A stretch of DNA of 22,571 nt from Pseudomonadota bacterium (GCA_023393525.1 JAEWKZ010000002.1:1-22571), one strand, 5' to 3'. Counted from the stretch's first letter, positions 12,661 to 21,033 are shown. Program-made: numbers and translations. The notes: generated by a model not told the origin, from the sequence alone.

Positions 12661-14426
12661 AGGCCGCGTCCCTTGTCCGGGATGCGCGCATCGAAATACT
12701 TGCCCACCCCGTATTCCATGCGCCGGAAGAAGCGCTTGGGCTCCGGCCCGATGATCTGCATCTCGGGGTGCTTGCCCTGCATGTCGAGGGCGATGTGCAT
12801 CTCCTTGGTGCAGCCCGTGGAGAAGGTCGAATCCTTGCCATGCCATTCGGCCGGGACGGCCTGGCCCATCAGTTCGAAACTGGTCTCGATGTCGGCCACG
12901 GTCTGAAACCGCCAGACGTCGATATACCCGCTGCGCTGGACCCGCTCCCACATGTACATCAGGTCGTCGCCGTCCATGCCCTCCACGAAATGCTCGGCCG
13001 GGTTGATGATCAGCAGATTGGCGTGCCGGGAGCGCAGATGCCCGACAAAGGTGTTCACGACTCCCAAGGCCACCTTGGTCTGGCCCGGAATGCTGCCGAT
13101 GATGGCGCTGTAGAACATGACCTGGCGGCCCATGCCCCGGGCCGCGCGCATCTGCGCGATGATGGAGTCGGCCTGGGCCACGATCTGCGGTTCGGTGATC
13201 TTGGTCACGCGCGGAGATTTCTCCTTGAAGCGGATCTGGTCCAGTCCGTCGCGGTCCCGGTACAGACAGAGGATGTCGCGGGTGAAGAGGTGCGAATTCT
13301 TGATCAGGCGGCGGTGATGGGGAAAATCCTTGGCGATGACCAGATCGGCCTCCTTCCAGGAGCGGGCGAAGGTCACGCTGGTCCGCCACAGGTTGAGGCG
13401 TTCGCGGGTGCCGTCGGAAATGACCAGCAAGGGGCTCTCGCGCTGGGCCCGCAACAGCTCGTTCTTGCTCATGCGGCTGTTCTCGACGAAAAGAGCCTCC
13501 CCCAGCGCCTCCTGCAGGGAGCTGTCGTGCTCCACATCCCAGATCACCGGGCTGTCCAGGCAGTAGCCTTCCTTGAGGGCCAGGATGACCTTGTGGCCCA
13601 AACGGATGAGCACGCGGATCAGGCGCAGATCGAAGACGATCCCGCCGCTGGAACCCGGCAAATACAGGATCTTGAGTTTCTTCTGCTCGCTTTCGGGCCC
13701 CATGATCCTGGTCATGGTCTCGGCGAACTCCGGCCACGGGGCGCAGATCTCTTCGAAAAAGGCGCTGTCTTCCCGGACCGAGGCCGGTTTCTCCCAGATC
13801 CGGGAACGCAGGGACATGCGGCACAGCCGGGCCATTTCGAGCAGGTCGAGCTCCCAGCGCAAATGCTTGATGGAGGAGCAGCCCAGGTTGGAATCCGGGC
13901 AGGCGTAGAGGAGCCGGTTCATGTCCGGGCTGGTCATGAAATCCAGGGCGCGCTTGTTGGCCAGGCGCTTTTCCGTGCGCTGCGGGTCGTGGACTCCGCT
14001 CATGGCCATGAAGATGGTCAAAAGCTGCTTCAGAAAGCGCGAAGGGATGAGAAACGGGGCATGCAGCACCTGCCGGACCTTGTGCCGGGACAGGGCGAAA
14101 ATCTTGCGCCGGGTGTAGCGGTCCTTGATGTTGATGCGCGCCAGATGCACCAGCATGCGCCACTTTTCCCGGTACTCCCGGCGCAAGGCCGAAGACAGGC
14201 GGGTGTGCAGCAGATTTTCGAACATCTCGTCCGAACAGGGCACGAAGACCTGATCGTCGTCCACATCGACCATGAAGCGCAGCTGTTCCTGCTGGGCGTT
14301 CTCCGCCGGATTGACCGTGGGCTCGATGTTGTTCTCGGTCATGAAATGCAGCAGCCAGGCGTCAAGATAGGGATCCCGACCGTAACGCAGTTCACGCACC
14401 GATGAAATCTCCGGCAATTTGGACAT
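12657..14426 (-). CDS. Uncharacterised protein with DUF89/ARMT1-like region
   Basis: 589 aa, soluble, no signal peptide. I do not recognise it firmly. The segment 252-300 (KILYLPGSSGGIVFDLRL, then LIRLGHKVILALKE and SPVIWDVEHD) parallels the DUF89/ARMT1 core, where the family usually reads DNAGEIVFD and later VINDAT. Further on, VISDGTRER (335-343) and ADLVIAKDFP (360-369) also resemble DUF89 motifs. The usual metal-binding Asp-Asn is Gly-Ser here (G258, S259), and the Asn of NDAT is W296, although D297 remains. Known DUF89 members are metal-dependent phosphatases acting on damaged metabolites. The altered site makes activity doubtful. The N-terminal 240 residues are helical and Arg/Lys-rich; the C-terminal part carries NPAEHFVEGMDGDDLMYMWE. 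Start ATG 14426 has AGAAGGGAGAG upstream. First gene of the operon with mltA, DUF4254 and gatB. Confidence 0.65.
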   Translation of the reverse strand: MSKLPEISSVRELRYGRDPYLDAWLLHFMTENNIEPTVNPAENAQQEQLRFMVDVDDDQVFVPCSDEMFENLLHTRLSSALRREYREKWRMLVHLARINIKDRYTRRKIFALSRHKVRQVLHAPFLIPSRFLKQLLTIFMAMSGVHDPQRTEKRLANKRALDFMTSPDMNRLLYACPDSNLGCSSIKHLRWELDLLEMARLCRMSLRSRIWEKPASVREDSAFFEEICAPWPEFAETMTRIMGPESEQKKLKILYLPGSSGGIVFDLRLIRVLIRLGHKVILALKEGYCLDSPVIWDVEHDSSLQEALGEALFVENSRMSKNELLRAQRESPLLVISDGTRERLNLWRTSVTFARSWKEADLVIAKDFPHHRRLIKNSHLFTRDILCLYRDRDGLDQIRFKEKSPRVTKITEPQIVAQADSIIAQMRAARGMGRQVMFYSAIIGSIPGQTKVALGVVNTFVGHLRSRHANLLIINPAEHFVEGMDGDDLMYMWERVQRSGYIDVWRFQTVADIETSFELMGQAVPAEWHGKDSTFSTGCTKEMHIALDMQGKHPEMQIIGPEPKRFFRRMEYGVGKYFDARIPDKGRGL

Positions 14427-14591
14427 CTGCTCTCCCTTCTAAGTTCAGGGTCAATGGATTCGATTTTCGCGAGGGCGCTGCAAAACGGGTTTCCACGCTT
14501 GCGGGCCGCCGACAAATTGGCCCGGAAACATTCCCCGGTCAAGCCTTGGTCCGACGCGACGCGCAAAAAACGCTCCCCGCAAACGTTGGCC

Positions 14592-14631
14592 CAAAACAAA
14601 AAAGGCGCATGGGTACCGCACCCATGCGCCT
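14592..14631 (-). terminator. Intrinsic terminator of bacterioferritin
   Basis: AGGCGCATGGGT (14603-14614) and ACCCATGCGCCT (14620-14631) form a perfect 12-bp stem with a five-base loop. Read on the minus strand it is followed by TTTTTGTTTTGG, a classic U tract. It lies 24 bp after the bfr stop. Confidence 0.93.
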
Positions 14632-14654
14632 GACAAAGCCGTGCGAGGCTCGGA

Positions 14655-15194
14655 TCAGTTGCCGCCGCTGATCAGAAAGCCCTTGGTGGAGGGGCCGGTG
14701 GAAGCGGAGGTGCCTGCGATCTTGGAGAGGTAGGTGTCACCCAGGGTCTCGATGTGCGTGCCCACGTTCTCGAAATAGTTCATGTGGGCCTGCTCCTCCT
14801 CGATGATGGTCTCGAAGAGCTTGGCGCTGATGGCGTCGCCGTTGTCGCGGCAGGTCAGCAGAAACTGGCTGTAGATGTCGATGGTGTCGTCTTCGAGAAC
14901 CGCGTCGTAGGGATAGATGGCGCGCACGTCCTGAGCCTTTTTCAGGTCGCCCTCGTAGGACGTGGTCGGCTCTCCGCCCAGTTCCTTGATGCGTTCGGCG
15001 AACATCTCGGCGTGACGCATCTCGTCGATGGCGATGAGCTTCATCTTGGCGGCCAGCTCGCCGTAATCCATGCTGTCCAGTCCGTAATGCTGGTTCATGT
15101 ACTGGGTGATGGCGAAAAGCTCCATGGCCCGAGCCTGGTTCAAAGCATCGACGACATTCGCCCTGCGCTCTTCCTTGGAAAGTTTTACACTCAT
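14655..15194 (-). CDS. bfr: Bacterioferritin
   Basis: Iron-storage and ferroxidase protein forming a 24-subunit shell, 179 aa, the same length as the Desulfovibrio desulfuricans protein. Diiron ligands are in place: E25 (RAMELFAITQ), E58 and H61 (IDEMRHAEMF), E101 (AVLEDDTID), E134 and H137 (EEEQAHMNYF). M59 in DEMRH corresponds to the haem-ligating methionine between subunits. In D. desulfuricans the haem is iron-coproporphyrin III; whether that holds here is inference. Start ATG 15194 has AGGAGGAAACC upstream. The gene is monocistronic with its own terminator. No rubredoxin gene precedes it. It diverges from the EamA transporter. Expected to guard an anaerobe against iron and oxygen stress. 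Confidence 0.96.
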   Translation of the reverse strand: MSVKLSKEERRANVVDALNQARAMELFAITQYMNQHYGLDSMDYGELAAKMKLIAIDEMRHAEMFAERIKELGGEPTTSYEGDLKKAQDVRAIYPYDAVLEDDTIDIYSQFLLTCRDNGDAISAKLFETIIEEEQAHMNYFENVGTHIETLGDTYLSKIAGTSASTGPSTKGFLISGGN

Positions 15195-15392
15195 GGTTTC
15201 CTCCTGAAATATTTACGGTTCATTGATTCAACAAACGGTGCAAATCGTGTCTAGCAAATACTTAGGGAGCGGGGCAAGTCATTTCAAAACCGATTTCACC
15301 CCCTCCTTCCCCTTGAACCCCCTCCCCTTCAGGAGTAAGCAACCACTCTTTCCAACGCATCACGCATTACGAATCACGCACAGGGACCATGC

Positions 15393-16271
15393 ATGCTCGT
15401 CTACGCCAAACTCGTCGGCTCGGTCTTCTTCTGGGGCGCGACCTGGATTTCCGGCCGCGTCCTGGCCCAGGACATGGGGCCCTTTTCCGCCGCGCTCTTG
15501 CGCTTTGTCACGGCCTCGGCCTTCCTGCTGTTCTGGGCCTGGCGCGCCAACGGCTCATTTCCGGCCCTGCCGAAAAAAGACATCCTGCCCGTGGCGTTTT
15601 TGGGCCTCACCGGCATCTTCCTCTACAACGCCTTCTTCTTCACGGGCCTTAAAACCGTCCCCGCCGGACGCGCGGCCCTGATCATCGCCTCCGTGCCCGT
15701 CATCATCAGCATCATCTCGGCCCTCATGCTCGGCGAACGCCTCACCCCAGGCAAGATCGCAGGCACCCTCCTGTCCCTGACCGGCGCGTCCATCGTCCTC
15801 TCCGGGGGCAACCCCCTGAAACTCTTCCAGGGCGGCCTGTCCCACGGCGACCTCATGATCCTGGGCTGCGTGGCCGCCTGGACCGCCTACTCCGTGGCCG
15901 GCAGCCGGGTCATGAAGCGGGTGAACCCCCTCATGGCCGTGACCTGGTCCTGCATCCTGGGCACCCTCATGCTCATCGTCCCGGCCCTGACCCACGGACT
16001 CCTGGACGACATCGCCCGCGCCAGCCTCGTGGACTGGGGCAACATCCTCTTTTTGGGCGTCGTGGCCACGGGTGTGGCCTTCACCTGGTACTATGCCGGC
16101 ATCCGCGCCATCGGCGCCGCCCGCGCCGGCATCTTCATCAACCTCGTGCCCGTCTTCGCCATCGCCATGGGCTACGTCATCCTGGACGAACCCGTGACCT
16201 CCGCCCTGCTCACGGGCGGCGCCATGGTCATCTCCGGCGTGTACCTGGCCAACCGGCCGGGCGCGTCGTAG
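15393..16271 (+). CDS. EamA/DMT-superfamily transporter
   Basis: Inner-membrane protein of 292 aa with about ten transmembrane helices arranged as two EamA repeats. The first begins LVYAKLVGSVFFWGATWISG and ends near SIVLSGGNPL; the second begins SHGDLMILGCVAAWTAYSVA and ends VISGVYLANRPG. The conserved FLGLTGIFLYNAFFFTGLK and INLVPVFAIAMGYVILDEPV, with the acidic Glu in helix 9-10, are typical of drug/metabolite exporters. Substrate unknown; family members export amino acids, nucleosides or drugs. Start ATG 15393 has AGGGA just upstream; another ATG four bases before is out of frame. It converges on tex. Confidence 0.9.
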   Translation: MLVYAKLVGSVFFWGATWISGRVLAQDMGPFSAALLRFVTASAFLLFWAWRANGSFPALPKKDILPVAFLGLTGIFLYNAFFFTGLKTVPAGRAALIIASVPVIISIISALMLGERLTPGKIAGTLLSLTGASIVLSGGNPLKLFQGGLSHGDLMILGCVAAWTAYSVAGSRVMKRVNPLMAVTWSCILGTLMLIVPALTHGLLDDIARASLVDWGNILFLGVVATGVAFTWYYAGIRAIGAARAGIFINLVPVFAIAMGYVILDEPVTSALLTGGAMVISGVYLANRPGAS

Positions 16272-16297
16272 GGGAAAGAAGAGGATGCCTCCGGCGG

Positions 16298-16317
16298 GCA
16301 GGGGGCGCGCCCCCTGC
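16298..16317. repeat. Perfect 20-bp GC palindrome between convergent genes
   Basis: GCAGGGGGCGCGCCCCCTGC is perfectly symmetric and sits between the EamA gene and tex, which point at each other. There is no T run on either side. GATGCCTCCGGCGGGCAGGG-type sequence of this kind is common between genes in Desulfovibrio-like genomes from general knowledge. It may serve as a weak bidirectional terminator. Confidence 0.55.
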
Positions 16318-16360
16318 ACCCGCGTTTGGGGGATGGGTTTGTTGGGGTGATTCGGTGCGT

Positions 16361-18490
16361 TCAGATTGTGCGCATGGACAGGCCGATGCGGCGGCGCTTC
16401 GCGTCCACTTCGAGCACCGTGACCTGCACCTGCTGGCCCGTGCGGACCACCTCCGAGGGGTCGCGCACGTAGCGGTCGGCCAAGTTGCTGATGTGCACCA
16501 ATCCGTCCTGGTGCACGCCCACATCCACAAAAGCTCCGAATCGCGTCACGTTGGTCACGATGCCCGGCACGGTCATGCCCGGGTGCAGGTCCGCGATGTC
16601 GTGCACGTCGGCGAAGCGGAAGACCTGAAAAGGGGGCCGGGGATCGCGGCCGGGCTTTTCCAGCTCGGCCATGATGTCGCGCAGAGTCGGCAAACCCACC
16701 TCGGCATCCACGTAACGCGCGGGATCGACGCGGCGGCGGACTTCGGGGCTATTCAGCAGCTCCGTCACACCGCAGCCCGCGTCCTTGGCCATGCGCCCCA
16801 CCAGCGCGTAGCGCTCGGGATGAATGGCGCTGCCGTCGAGAGGGTTCTTCCCATCCCGGATGCGTAAAAATCCCGCGCACTGTTCAAAGGCCTTGGGCCC
16901 CAGACGCTTGACTTTGAGAAGCCCCCTGCGATCCGTGAAAGGCCCGTTTTCCCGGCGATGCTCGACCATGTTGGCCGCCAGAACCGGGCCCAGTCCCGAA
17001 ACATGGGCCAGCAGCTCGGGGCTGGCCGTGTTCACGTCCACCCCGACCTGATTGACGCAGGACACGACCACGTCGCCCAGGCTCTTCTTCAGGGCGCCCT
17101 GATCCACGTCATGCTGGTACTGGCCAACGCCAATGGACTTGGGATCGATCTTGACCAGCTCGGCCAGCGGGTCCATGAGCCTGCGGCCGATGGACACCGC
17201 CCCCCGGTAGGTCAGGTCCAGGTCCGGAAACTCACGCCGCGCTATCTCCGAAGCCGAATAGACCGATGCTCCGGCTTCGTTGACCAGAATCACATCCACA
17301 TCCGCAGGCAGGCCAAGGCCCCTGACGAACGCCTCGGTCTCCCGGCCGCCCGTGCCGTTGCCAACGGCAATGGCCTGCACGGCGTGGGTCTTGACCAGCG
17401 TGGTGATGACCCGTCCCGCCTCTTCGGCCTGCCCTTTCCCGCCGACCGGAAAAATCGTCTGCCAGTGCAACAGGTTCCCCTGCTCGTCCAGACAGACAAG
17501 CTTGGCCCCGGTGCGCAGGCCCGGATCGAGAGCCAGAATGCGGCGGGGCCCCAACGGCGGGGCCAGGAGCAGCTCGCGCAGATTGGCGGCGAACACGCCG
17601 ATGGCCTCGGCGTCGGCCTTGACCTTCAGCTCGCCCCACAGTTCCGTCTCCAGGGACGGGGCCAGCAAACGGGAATATCCGTCGGCCACTGCCTCCTGCA
17701 CCACCGCGCCGCATGGGCCTTGGGGAATGGGAAAGAGCCTGGCCAGTCCGGCAAGGGCCTGATCCTGATCGGGGCGCAGGGACAGGGAAAGAATCTTTTC
17801 CCGCTCCCCGCGCAGCATGGCCAGGACGCGATGCCCTGGCGCCGTGCGCGCGGCCTCGCGCCAGTCGAAATAGTCGCGGTACTTCTCTCCCTCCTCGTCC
17901 TTGCCCTTGCGCACGGCGGAGGCGATGACGCCCCCGGCGGCGAAAAGCCTGCGCATGCCCTCGCGGCAGCGGCGGTCCTCGCTGACCTGCTCGGCGATGA
18001 TGTCCCGCGCCCCGGCCAGGGCGGCCTGAACGTCCGGCACATCCAGTTCAGGGTTCACGAATCCGGCAGCTTCGGCCAGCGGGTCAACCTTTCCGGCCAG
18101 AATCGCCCGGGCCAGGGGTTCAAGCCCCCTCTCCCTGGCCATGGTCGCGCGGGTGCGTTTCTTGGGCCGATACGGAAGGTAGACGTCCTCCAGCTCGGCC
18201 AGGGTCGCAGTGCGCAGCACGGCCTGCTCCAGTTCCGCGCCGAGCAGATCGCGTTCGCGCAGGCTGCCCAGGATCGCCTCGCGGCGCTTGTCCAGCTCGC
18301 GGGCCGCGTCCAGCGCGTCACGGACGTTCTGGATGGCCACCTCGTCAAGCCCCCCGGTGCGCTCCTTGCGATAGCGGGCGATGAACGGCACCGTGCCGCC
18401 CTCGTCCAACAGCTCGGCCACGCTTTTGACCTGACTCAAGGCAATGGCCCAGGCAACGCCGACGCGTTTATACAGATCCGTTTCCGGCAT
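16361..18490 (-). CDS. tex: Tex family RNA-binding transcription accessory protein
   Basis: Cytoplasmic nucleic-acid-binding protein of 709 aa, typical for Tex (about 720-780 aa). The order is an N-terminal helical domain (IALSQVKSVAELLDEGGTVPFIARYRKE), a YqgF/RuvX-like nuclease-fold domain (RILALDPGLRTGAKL, later AIAVGNGTGGRETE and VNEAGASVYSASEIA), a helix-hairpin-helix region (GVDVNTASPELLAHVSGLGP) and a C-terminal S1 domain (GIVTNVTRFGAFVDVGVHQD, then GLVHISNLADRYV). I chose ATG 18490 (MPETDLYKRVG) because GGGAG lies upstream; the same frame offers an earlier ATG at 18568 with no ribosome site. Tex homologues influence gene expression and stress tolerance; the mechanism is not settled. 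It diverges from the flavoprotein gene. Confidence 0.95.
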   Translation of the reverse strand: MPETDLYKRVGVAWAIALSQVKSVAELLDEGGTVPFIARYRKERTGGLDEVAIQNVRDALDAARELDKRREAILGSLRERDLLGAELEQAVLRTATLAELEDVYLPYRPKKRTRATMARERGLEPLARAILAGKVDPLAEAAGFVNPELDVPDVQAALAGARDIIAEQVSEDRRCREGMRRLFAAGGVIASAVRKGKDEEGEKYRDYFDWREAARTAPGHRVLAMLRGEREKILSLSLRPDQDQALAGLARLFPIPQGPCGAVVQEAVADGYSRLLAPSLETELWGELKVKADAEAIGVFAANLRELLLAPPLGPRRILALDPGLRTGAKLVCLDEQGNLLHWQTIFPVGGKGQAEEAGRVITTLVKTHAVQAIAVGNGTGGRETEAFVRGLGLPADVDVILVNEAGASVYSASEIARREFPDLDLTYRGAVSIGRRLMDPLAELVKIDPKSIGVGQYQHDVDQGALKKSLGDVVVSCVNQVGVDVNTASPELLAHVSGLGPVLAANMVEHRRENGPFTDRRGLLKVKRLGPKAFEQCAGFLRIRDGKNPLDGSAIHPERYALVGRMAKDAGCGVTELLNSPEVRRRVDPARYVDAEVGLPTLRDIMAELEKPGRDPRPPFQVFRFADVHDIADLHPGMTVPGIVTNVTRFGAFVDVGVHQDGLVHISNLADRYVRDPSEVVRTGQQVQVTVLEVDAKRRRIGLSMRTI

Positions 18491-18668
18491 GATTTTCTCC
18501 CATTTTTTCGTTGCCCAATCCCCATACTCGGGGCTATTTCTGGCGGCTGCCGCCGCCAAGCGCGGCATCCGCGCTTAAACCCGCCCGTGTCGACAGCCCA
18601 GATGCGGTTGTGTACCCTCAAATTCACGCTCGACGCGGTCCCTTTTCACAACCATAGGAGACACGGTC

Positions 18669-19313
18669 ATGAACGCGACGGCAAACCTCATGCACACGGC
18701 CGCCAACCTCGCACAGCCCCAAGACAGAATCCTGGGCCTCGGCGGCAGCCCGAGAAAAGGCGGAAACTCCGACATCCTGCTCAAATGCATGCTGGCTGGC
18801 GCGGCCAGGCGCAAGATTCAGGCCCATGGCCTGCATCTGCGCGACGTGTCCATGCAGGGCTGCATCGGCTGCGAGCGGTGCAGAAAGGACAGGACATGCA
18901 CCGGGCTTACGGACGGCATGAGCGTCCTTTACCCGGAAGTAGTCGCCTCGCGCGGACTCATCCTCGTCTCGCCCACACACAACTACAATGTCACAGCCTG
19001 GATGAAGGCTTTCATCGACCGCCTTTACTGCTTCTACGATTTCGACCGCCAATGTCCGCGCGGCTGGTCGAGCCGCCTGGCCGGGCAGAAGCGCATGGCC
19101 GTCCTTGCGGCCATCTGCGAGCAGGCGCACGAAAGAGACATGGGCTTTACCCTAAACGCCATGCGCCTGCCCCTTGAGGCGCTGGGATACGAGATCGTAG
19201 GCGTGCAAACCGTGTTCAGGATCTTTGACAAAGGCAAGGTCAGGGAAGACAGGGAGGCGCTCCTGCGGGCCGAACAGCTCGGATCCGACCTCGCGGCGGC
19301 TCTGCTCCGCTGA
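18669..19313 (+). CDS. Iron-sulfur flavoprotein (flavodoxin-like NAD(P)H:FMN reductase fold)
   Basis: 214-aa FMN protein. The phosphate-binding loop GGSPRKGGNSD (about 25-35) and the later SPTHNYNVTAWMKAFIDR stretch are those of the FMN_red/flavodoxin-2 fold. Between them C65-x2-C68-x2-C71-x5-C77 is the compact cysteine motif of Methanosarcina-type iron-sulfur flavoprotein (Isf), which holds a 4Fe-4S cluster. Such proteins pass electrons from ferredoxin or similar donors and can reduce oxygen or peroxide in anaerobes; that role is inferred here. Start ATG 18669 has TAGGAG nine bases upstream; an in-frame ATG eight codons in is less well placed. The Nim-like gene follows after 59 bp and may share the transcript. 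Confidence 0.88.
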   Translation: MNATANLMHTAANLAQPQDRILGLGGSPRKGGNSDILLKCMLAGAARRKIQAHGLHLRDVSMQGCIGCERCRKDRTCTGLTDGMSVLYPEVVASRGLILVSPTHNYNVTAWMKAFIDRLYCFYDFDRQCPRGWSSRLAGQKRMAVLAAICEQAHERDMGFTLNAMRLPLEALGYEIVGVQTVFRIFDKGKVREDREALLRAEQLGSDLAAALLR

Positions 19314-19372
19314 GGCCCGCGCCTGGCCACGGACTTGAACCCAAACCCGCCACGAACCCCAAAGGGAACACA

Positions 19373-19849
19373 ATGCAGCACCGCTCCATGCGCCGCAAAA
19401 AAAACGAGATCACGGACCCCGTCCAGATGTTTGAAATCATCCGCAACAGCCCGGTCATGCGCCTGGCCATGTGCCTCGACGAGACGCCCTACGTCGTCCC
19501 GCTCTCCCACGGCTTCGACGGCTCGTCCATCTACTTCCACTGCGCCCCCGAAGGGCTCAAGACGGACATCCTGAAGCGCAACCCCCGCGTCTGCTGCCTC
19601 TTCGAGGAAAAGGCGCAGTTCAAGATCAAAGGCGACAGTCCGTGCTCCTGGGGGTTCACCTACGCCACGGTCATCGTCCACGGCAGGGCTGCCAGGATTT
19701 CGGACCCGACGGGCAAACTGGCCGCCCTGCAGGTCATCGCGGACAGTTACGCCCGTGACGGCGCGCGTGTCCCCGGCAAGGACCTCGACGGTGTTGATGT
19801 GTGGCGCATCGACGTGACCACCATGACGGGAAAAAAGTCCCTGCCCTGA
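19373..19849 (+). CDS. Pyridoxamine 5'-phosphate oxidase-like flavoprotein, Nim type
   Basis: 158-aa split-barrel flavin-binding protein. The opening MRRKKNEITDPVQMFEIIRN and the following LAMCLDETPYVVPLSHGFDG, then IYFHCAPEGLKTDILKRNPR, are characteristic of the NimA/PNPOx-like family, as is the later WGFTYATVIVHGRA. Family members bind FMN or haem; Nim proteins inactivate 5-nitroimidazoles by reduction, but most relatives have unproved functions. Start ATG 19373 has AAAGGGA upstream; ATG 19388 (MRRKKNEI) is an equally reasonable start by family comparison. It probably forms a redox pair with the preceding iron-sulfur flavoprotein. It converges with the DUF1786 gene. Confidence 0.85.
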   Translation: MQHRSMRRKKNEITDPVQMFEIIRNSPVMRLAMCLDETPYVVPLSHGFDGSSIYFHCAPEGLKTDILKRNPRVCCLFEEKAQFKIKGDSPCSWGFTYATVIVHGRAARISDPTGKLAALQVIADSYARDGARVPGKDLDGVDVWRIDVTTMTGKKSLP

Positions 19850-19891
19850 CCCGGTCCCGTCAGGCCGCGCCAGGCGCAGACCAAAGTCGGG

Positions 19892-20923
19892 CTACAGGCC
19901 AGCCTCCCGCCATCCCTTCAAGAGCCCGAAGCAACCAGCCAGCATCATGTCCCCGCCCGGAGCCAAAAACTCCACCCTGGCGTCGGCCAGCAGGGCCCGC
20001 CTGGGACCGAGCACGACGATGCGGCCAAAGCCGTCCGGCAGGTCCGGCACGGTCACGCAGCCGTGCCCGCCGTCGTCGAAGACCTCCTGGTTGCCGAGTT
20101 CCCCATGCCGAAAGCGCCTCAGATGATCGAGCAGCCTGGTCTCGTCCAGGTGGCCGGTGTGGTGCTCGTAGACCCCAAGCACGCGCGTGCCGAAGACGAG
20201 GAAGGCGATGGTGTGGCTGTTGCCGACATTGACCACGAGCACGCCGTCCGCGGCCGCAGTGCGCTCCACGGACGGGTCGAAAAGAGCGCCCAGCAGGGCG
20301 GCCGAGCCCGTGTCGGCCACGAGCCCCACGCCGATGGAGCGGCGCAGGCACTGCAGGCGGGTCATCTCCTCGGGCGGATCGGCGTACAGCAGGCGCGAAA
20401 TGTCCCCGCCGTCCTCGTTCATGAACCGCTCCCAGTAAGCGAAACGCGAGATGCGGTTGCTCTTGCCGGGATGAAAGCCGTGGTCCTGCACGCAGGCCAG
20501 GACGAGGTCCGGCTGGGACAGCCCGGCGTGCTGCAGCAGACCGCGCCAGAAGCCGGGATCGAAGTCCGTCAGCAGCACCTGCGAGGCCGAAAGGGGCGGG
20601 ATGGAGGTGATCTCGATGCCATGCCCGCGCACCTGGTCCAGATCATCTCCCAGGGCCAGGGCCGCGTCAGGATGGGCGTAGACCTTGAGCCCCGCATCCT
20701 GATGAGCCTTGACCGCCCGCCAGAACCCGCCGCCCATGTTCTGTCCGTGGAGATAGATGTCGCGACCCGCCTTTGTCAGTTCACGAATGCGGGCCGCCAC
20801 GTTTCTGGCCGGCGAAGGCAGGATGAACTTGGGGCAGTTCTCCAGCTCCAGGCCTTCCTGGTAGAGCAACACGTCCTGGGTGCCGCTGCCGATATCGAGA
20901 ATGAGACAGGTTGTGGATTGCAC
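19892..20923 (-). CDS. DUF1786 family protein (ASKHA-like fold)
   Basis: 343 aa from GTG 20923, supported by AAGGAG at 20931-20936. An ATG further upstream in frame (21031) would place translation in the terminator region of clpB, so it is rejected. The N-terminal CLILDIGSGTQDVLLYQEG is the DUF1786 signature and resembles the phosphate-1 loop of sugar-kinase/Hsp70-type ATPases. A second glycine-rich loop VVNVGNSHTIAFLVFGTRVL resembles phosphate-2. Other family stretches are YLHGQNMGGGFWRAVKAH and VLACVQDHGFHPGKSNRISR. The family is often annotated as related to pyruvate-formate-lyase activation, without experiment. No signal peptide. Downstream of clpB on the same strand but separated by a terminator. 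Confidence 0.85.
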   Translation of the reverse strand: MQSTTCLILDIGSGTQDVLLYQEGLELENCPKFILPSPARNVAARIRELTKAGRDIYLHGQNMGGGFWRAVKAHQDAGLKVYAHPDAALALGDDLDQVRGHGIEITSIPPLSASQVLLTDFDPGFWRGLLQHAGLSQPDLVLACVQDHGFHPGKSNRISRFAYWERFMNEDGGDISRLLYADPPEEMTRLQCLRRSIGVGLVADTGSAALLGALFDPSVERTAAADGVLVVNVGNSHTIAFLVFGTRVLGVYEHHTGHLDETRLLDHLRRFRHGELGNQEVFDDGGHGCVTVPDLPDGFGRIVVLGPRRALLADARVEFLAPGGDMMLAGCFGLLKGWREAGL

Positions 20924-21033
20924 GTTCGCGCTCCTTACGATGGATGATTTCGGGCCACCGACGCCCGAAGGTACCCGGTAGCCGCTTTCGGCATCGAGGT
21001 CCAGAATTCCTGGACCGCAAACTCCGTGCACGC

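Noticed and set aside
11521..14163. Open minus-strand frame of 880 codons that looks like a fusion protein ending in MltA
   Set aside because: The upstream 500 codons are His/Pro/Gly/Arg-rich low-information sequence overlapping the ARMT1-like gene in another frame. MltA has its own GTG start, lipoprotein signal and GTGA overlap at 12660.
12405..14405. Plus-strand 666-codon open frame opposite the ARMT1-like and mltA genes
   Set aside because: Antisense shadow of high-GC genes; no domain, no ribosome site, composition typical of a complementary frame.
16361..18568. Longer tex start at 18568
   Set aside because: The extra 26 residues (Ala-rich then GDWATKKWEK) lack a ribosome site and do not look like a Tex N-terminus; ATG 18490 has GGGAG.
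16958..19177. Plus-strand 739-codon open frame across tex and the flavoprotein gene
   Set aside because: It lies antisense to tex and then in the wrong frame of the flavoprotein; the translation has no recognisable motif.
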